A stretch of DNA of 8,075 nucleotides from an uncultured Clostridium sp. (GTDB lineage: Bacteria > Bacillota > Clostridia > TANB77 > CAG-508): the NCBI GenBank assembly GCA_945874585.1, contig CAMCHB010000048.1:1-8075 (forward strand), read 5' to 3'. Position numbers and translations under genes: made by a program. Positions 5,543 to 8,075 of the stretch are shown here, piece after piece (within the stretch, counting starts at the first letter, position 1; the number at the start of each line of letters is the position of its first letter). The notes under the pieces were generated by a model. That model was not told the origin of the DNA. It saw nothing but the letters and a program-made list of their open reading frames with translations, and made no database searches.

Positions 5543-6031
5543 TTAAACGATTTCCTCTACTTTTTTTCCTCTTTTCTTTGCTACTTCTTCCACAGTCATC
5601 ATGTTTTGAAGAGCATTTAATGTAGCATATACTACATTTCTTGGATTATTGGTACCGATAACTTTTGTTCTAATATCTCTATAACCAGCTAATTCTAGAA
5701 CAGGTCTAACACTACCACCAGCAATTAGTCCTGTACCTTTTGCAGCAGGTTTTAATAAAACACTAGCACTACCAAATTTTCCGATATATTCATGAGGAAT
5801 AGTTGTATTAACTATAGGAACCGTAACTAAGTTCTTTTTTGCTTCTTCAATTGCTTTTCTGATAGCATCTGGAACTTCTGATGCTTTACCATTACCAATT
5901 CCTACGCGACCTTTTTCGTCACCTACTACTACTAGAGCACTAAATCTAAATGTTCTACCACCTTTAACAACTTTAGCAACTCTGTTAATAGCAACCACTT
6001 TTTCTTTTAATTCCACTGTATTTTCTTCCAT
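5543..6031 (-). CDS. rpsE: 30S ribosomal protein S5
   Basis: S5 lies at the mRNA entry side of the 30S subunit and affects decoding accuracy. The 162-residue product has the family's two domains. The N-terminal double-stranded-RNA-binding-like domain (about 9-73) contains VVKGGRTFRFSALVVVGD (21-38) and GIGNGKASEVPDAIRKA (44-60). The C-terminal domain contains GTGLIAGGSVRPVLELAG (99-116). The KGGR loop (23-26), the region where spectinomycin resistance changes map in other species, looks wild type. ATG at 6031 follows GGAGG at about 14 bases, rather long but the only good choice. It lies 23 bases after rplR. Confidence 0.98.
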   Translation of the reverse strand: MEENTVELKEKVVAINRVAKVVKGGRTFRFSALVVVGDEKGRVGIGNGKASEVPDAIRKAIEEAKKNLVTVPIVNTTIPHEYIGKFGSASVLLKPAAKGTGLIAGGSVRPVLELAGYRDIRTKVIGTNNPRNVVYATLNALQNMMTVEEVAKKRGKKVEEIV

Positions 6032-6054
6032 ACTTTTATGATTACCCTCCTTCT

Positions 6055-6414
6055 TTAAAATTCTAATCCACCATTTCTTGCAGCTTCTGCTAATTCTTTA
6101 ACAACACCATGATAGATATATCCGCCTCTGTCGAATACAACTTTTTTGATGTTTTTAGCTGTAGCACGCTTTGCAATCAATTCTCCTAATTCCTTAGCTG
6201 CTTCTTTATTACTGTGTTTTGTTTTAACTTCTTTATCTAGAGTTGAAGCACTTACCAAGGTTTTAGCAGCAACATCATCTACAACTTGAACATATAAGTT
6301 GCTATTGCTTCTATAAACACATAATCTTGGGCAATCAGCTGTTCCTGAAATTTTTGTACGAACTCTTGCATGTCTTCTTTCTCTTTCAACTTTTCTATTC
6401 GTCTTGCTTATCAT
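6055..6414 (-). CDS. rplR: 50S ribosomal protein L18
   Basis: L18 binds 5S rRNA with L5 and anchors it in the central protuberance of the 50S subunit. The 119-residue product has the usual length. It has a basic N-terminus (KTNRKVERERRHARVRTKI, 4-22), the PRLCVYRSNSNLYVQVVDD core (29-47) and the C-terminal signature VFDRGGYIYHGVVKELAEAA (93-112) ending GGLEF. ATG at 6414 follows GGAGGG by six bases. The flanking genes are rplF and rpsE at about 30 and 23 bases, in standard spc order. Confidence 0.98.
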   Translation of the reverse strand: MISKTNRKVERERRHARVRTKISGTADCPRLCVYRSNSNLYVQVVDDVAAKTLVSASTLDKEVKTKHSNKEAAKELGELIAKRATAKNIKKVVFDRGGYIYHGVVKELAEAARNGGLEF

Positions 6415-6446
6415 CGATTTCCCTCCTAACTCTTGATCAATTTATT

Positions 6447-6986
6447 TTATTTCTTTCCTGCTTTTCCTTCTTTACGTCTAATTACCTCTTCAGCATATTT
6501 AATACCTTTACCTCTATATACCTCTGGAGGTCTCTTTGTTCTAACAACAGCTGCTGTTTGACCAACTAATTCCTTATCAATACCTTTTACAATAATTTGA
6601 TTTGGATTAGGAACCTCAAATGTAATTCCTTCTGGTGCTTCAACAACAACTGGATGAGAATAACCTAAACTTAATACAAGGTTATTTCCTTCTTTCTTTG
6701 CTCTATAACCTACTCCATTGATTTCAAGTTGTCTTGTAAATTCATGTAAAGTTCCTTCAATCATGTTATGGATCAAAGTTCTACTTAGTCCATGTAATGC
6801 ACGATTACTTGGTTCATCATCGCATCTTGTTAAAATAACTTCGTTATTTTCTACTTTTAAAGATATATTGTGATGAATGTCTCTTTCTAGTGTTCCTTTT
6901 GGTCCTTTTACTGTTACATGATTGTTTTCAACTTTTACTTCTACACCTTCTGGAATAGCAACTGGCTTATTACCTATTCTTGACAT
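6447..6986 (-). CDS. rplF: 50S ribosomal protein L6
   Basis: L6 binds 23S rRNA near the sarcin-ricin loop and the factor-binding site. The 179-residue product has the normal length and two related alpha/beta domains, about 10-82 and 90-165. The N-terminus MSRIGNKPVAIPEGV and the C-terminal signature PEVYRGKGIKY (154-164) are typical. The lysine-rich tail follows. ATG at 6986 is preceded by AAAGGAG at eight bases. It lies 31 bases after rpsH. Confidence 0.98.
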   Translation of the reverse strand: MSRIGNKPVAIPEGVEVKVENNHVTVKGPKGTLERDIHHNISLKVENNEVILTRCDDEPSNRALHGLSRTLIHNMIEGTLHEFTRQLEINGVGYRAKKEGNNLVLSLGYSHPVVVEAPEGITFEVPNPNQIIVKGIDKELVGQTAAVVRTKRPPEVYRGKGIKYAEEVIRRKEGKAGKK

Positions 6987-7017
6987 TTTATTTTCTCCTT
7001 TCTTCTATTCCTTAAAA

Positions 7018-7416
7018 TTACCATACATATGCTAATACTTCTCCACCAATACCTTCTTTTCTGGCTTGGCTATCTGTCATAACACCTTTTGATGTAGACA
7101 CAATGGCAACACCTAAGCCATTTAATACTTTTGGTAATTCGTCTTTAGAAGCATATATTCTTAATCCTGGTTTACTAATTCTCTTTAAACCAGCAATAAC
7201 TCGGTTACCTTTTTCATCATATTTTAAATTGATACGAATAACACCTTGTGTATTATCTTCAATTTCTTCAAAAGACTTTATGTATCCTTCTTTATATAAT
7301 ATATCTGCAATTGCTCTTTTCATATTTGAAGCTGGGATATCAACTGTTTTGAATTTTGAACTGTTTGCATTTCTAATTCTTGTTAACATATCTGCTATTG
7401 GATCTGTAATGTTCAC
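7018..7416 (-). CDS. rpsH: 30S ribosomal protein S8
   Basis: S8 is a primary 16S rRNA binding protein of the central domain; in E. coli it also represses the spc operon by binding the rplE leader. From the GTG at 7416 the product is 132 residues, exactly the usual size, starting with NITDPIADMLTRIRNANS after the initiator. The signature GVAIVSTSKGVMTDSQARKE lies near the C-terminus, which ends GGEVLAYVW. An in-frame ATG at 7485 would add 23 unconserved residues and overlap rpsN, whereas GGAGGG sits eight bases before the GTG. Its neighbours are rpsN (34 bases upstream) and rplF. Confidence 0.96.
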   Translation of the reverse strand: MNITDPIADMLTRIRNANSSKFKTVDIPASNMKRAIADILYKEGYIKSFEEIEDNTQGVIRINLKYDEKGNRVIAGLKRISKPGLRIYASKDELPKVLNGLGVAIVSTSKGVMTDSQARKEGIGGEVLAYVW

Positions 7417-7424
7417 TATTTTGT

Positions 7425-7430
7425 CCCTCC
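7425..7430 (-). promoter_or_regulatory. Ribosome binding site of rpsH, supporting a GTG start
   Basis: GGAGGG in the message lies eight bases before the GTG at 7416. It selects that codon over the longer ATG frame at 7485, which lies within rpsN. Confidence 0.85.
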
Positions 7431-7450
7431 TTTTATATTCAATCTTTATT

Positions 7451-7636
7451 TTACCAACTTGCTTTTTTAACTCCTGGTATTTCACCTTTATGAGCTAATT
7501 CTCTAAAGCAAATACGGCAAATTCCATATTTTCTAATATAAGCATGTGGTCTTCCACAGATTTTACATCTATTATAATGTCTTGTTTTGAATTTTGGTTC
7601 TCTTTGTTGCTTAATAATCATTGCTTTTTTAGCCAT
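7451..7636 (-). CDS. rpsN: 30S ribosomal protein S14, type Z
   Basis: S14 sits in the 30S head close to S3 and S10 and is needed for assembly of that region. The 61-residue product is the short zinc form (often named rpsZ or rpsN1), not the roughly 90-residue zinc-free paralogue. The ribbon ligands C24, C27, C40 and C43 are visible in RCKICGRP and GICRICFREL. The C-terminus GEIPGVKKASW is standard. ATG at 7636 follows GGAGG at about 11 bases. It lies between rplE and rpsH as in other Firmicutes. Confidence 0.98.
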   Translation of the reverse strand: MAKKAMIIKQQREPKFKTRHYNRCKICGRPHAYIRKYGICRICFRELAHKGEIPGVKKASW

Positions 7637-7678
7637 CTTATTAAATTCCTCCTTTTTTTCAGGTTTGTTTTTTATTTA

Positions 7679-8075
7679 CTATTTTTTAAATGGCATTCCT
7701 AGAAGAGTAAGTAACTCTTTTGCTTCCTCATGTGTATTAGCTGTTGTAACAAAGATAATATCCATTCCTCTAATTTTATCGATTTTATCGTATTCAATTT
7801 CAGGGAATATCAATTGTTCTTTAACACCCATAGAATAGTTTCCTCTACCATCGAAAGAATTTGTAGATAAACCTCTAAAATCTCTTACTCTTGGAAGTGC
7901 AACATTAAATAATTTGTAAGCAAAATCATACATTTTTCCACTTCTTAATGTAACTTTGCATCCTACATGAGCTCCTTCTCTTATTTTAAAAGCAGCAATT
8001 GATTTTTTTGCTTTTGTCACAACTGGTTTTTGACCTGTAATAATACTTAGATAAGATATTGCATTGTCTAGTGTT
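7679..8075 (-). CDS. rplE: 50S ribosomal protein L5, 5' end missing
   Basis: L5 binds 5S rRNA and contacts the P-site tRNA in the central protuberance. The frame is open to the window edge and gives 131 residues of a protein usually about 179 long, so roughly the first 48 are outside. Visible landmarks are LSIITGQKPVVTKAKKSIAA, then FKIREGAHVGCKVTLR, RVRDFRGLSTNSFDGRGNYS and the C-terminal DIIFVTTANTHEEAKELLTL, ending GMPFKK. A GTG at 8020 lies inside the conserved QKPVVTKAKKS stretch and is an internal valine codon, not the start. The stop is TAG at 7679-7681, 42 bases before rpsN. Confidence 0.97.
   Translation of the reverse strand, partial: TLDNAISYLSIITGQKPVVTKAKKSIAAFKIREGAHVGCKVTLRSGKMYDFAYKLFNVALPRVRDFRGLSTNSFDGRGNYSMGVKEQLIFPEIEYDKIDKIRGMDIIFVTTANTHEEAKELLTLLGMPFKK

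Noticed and set aside
7018..7485. 155-residue S8 starting at ATG 7485
   Set aside because: It overlaps rpsN, adds 23 unconserved residues and ignores the GGAGGG eight bases before GTG 7416.

Overview
The window is a densely packed ribosomal-protein locus read entirely from the minus strand, from high to low coordinates. The order is rplE (5' end missing), rpsN, rpsH, rplF, rplR, rpsE, rplO, secY, adk, map, infA, rpmJ, rpsM, rpsK, rpsD (last codons missing). This is the second half of the bacterial spc operon joined to the start of the alpha operon. The plus strand shows no convincing gene. There are no tRNAs, rRNAs, insertion sequences, CRISPR repeats or phage genes, and no gene-free stretch longer than about 170 bases.

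The DNA is AT-rich, roughly one third G+C by eye. The insertion of adk, map and infA after secY, strong GGAGG ribosome binding sites, a zinc-type S14, a four-cysteine S4 and a zinc-type adenylate kinase LID point to a low-GC Gram-positive bacterium (Firmicutes/Bacillota). rpsD lies directly after rpsK, unlike in Bacillus subtilis, and IF-1 ends in a GRIVWRDK tail. Both lean towards Clostridia or a relative. No species is claimed.

Region by region: 6055-8075 holds small- and large-subunit proteins L5, S14, S8, L6 and L18. 5069-6031 holds S5 and L15 with no rpmD (L30) between them. 3744-5069 is secY, coupled to rplO by a one-base stop/start overlap. Between secY and adk (3580-3743) are a weak terminator-like hairpin and a long AU-rich stem just upstream of the adk ribosome binding site. 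2123-3579 is adk and map. A near-consensus promoter (TTGACA, 17 bases, TATACT) straddles the end of map and should drive infA-rpmJ-rpsM-rpsK-rpsD. Between rpmJ and rpsM (1505-1667) is an unusually long spacer with a nested stem-loop, the best candidate here for an undescribed regulatory element.

Together the genes supply ribosome subunits, initiation (IF-1), removal of the initiator methionine (Map), the membrane protein channel (SecY) and adenylate balance (Adk). The first 11 bases match the end of the Nextera/Tn5 mosaic-end adapter and interrupt rpsD exactly where S4 stops looking like S4. They are best read as an uncleaned contig end rather than genome.
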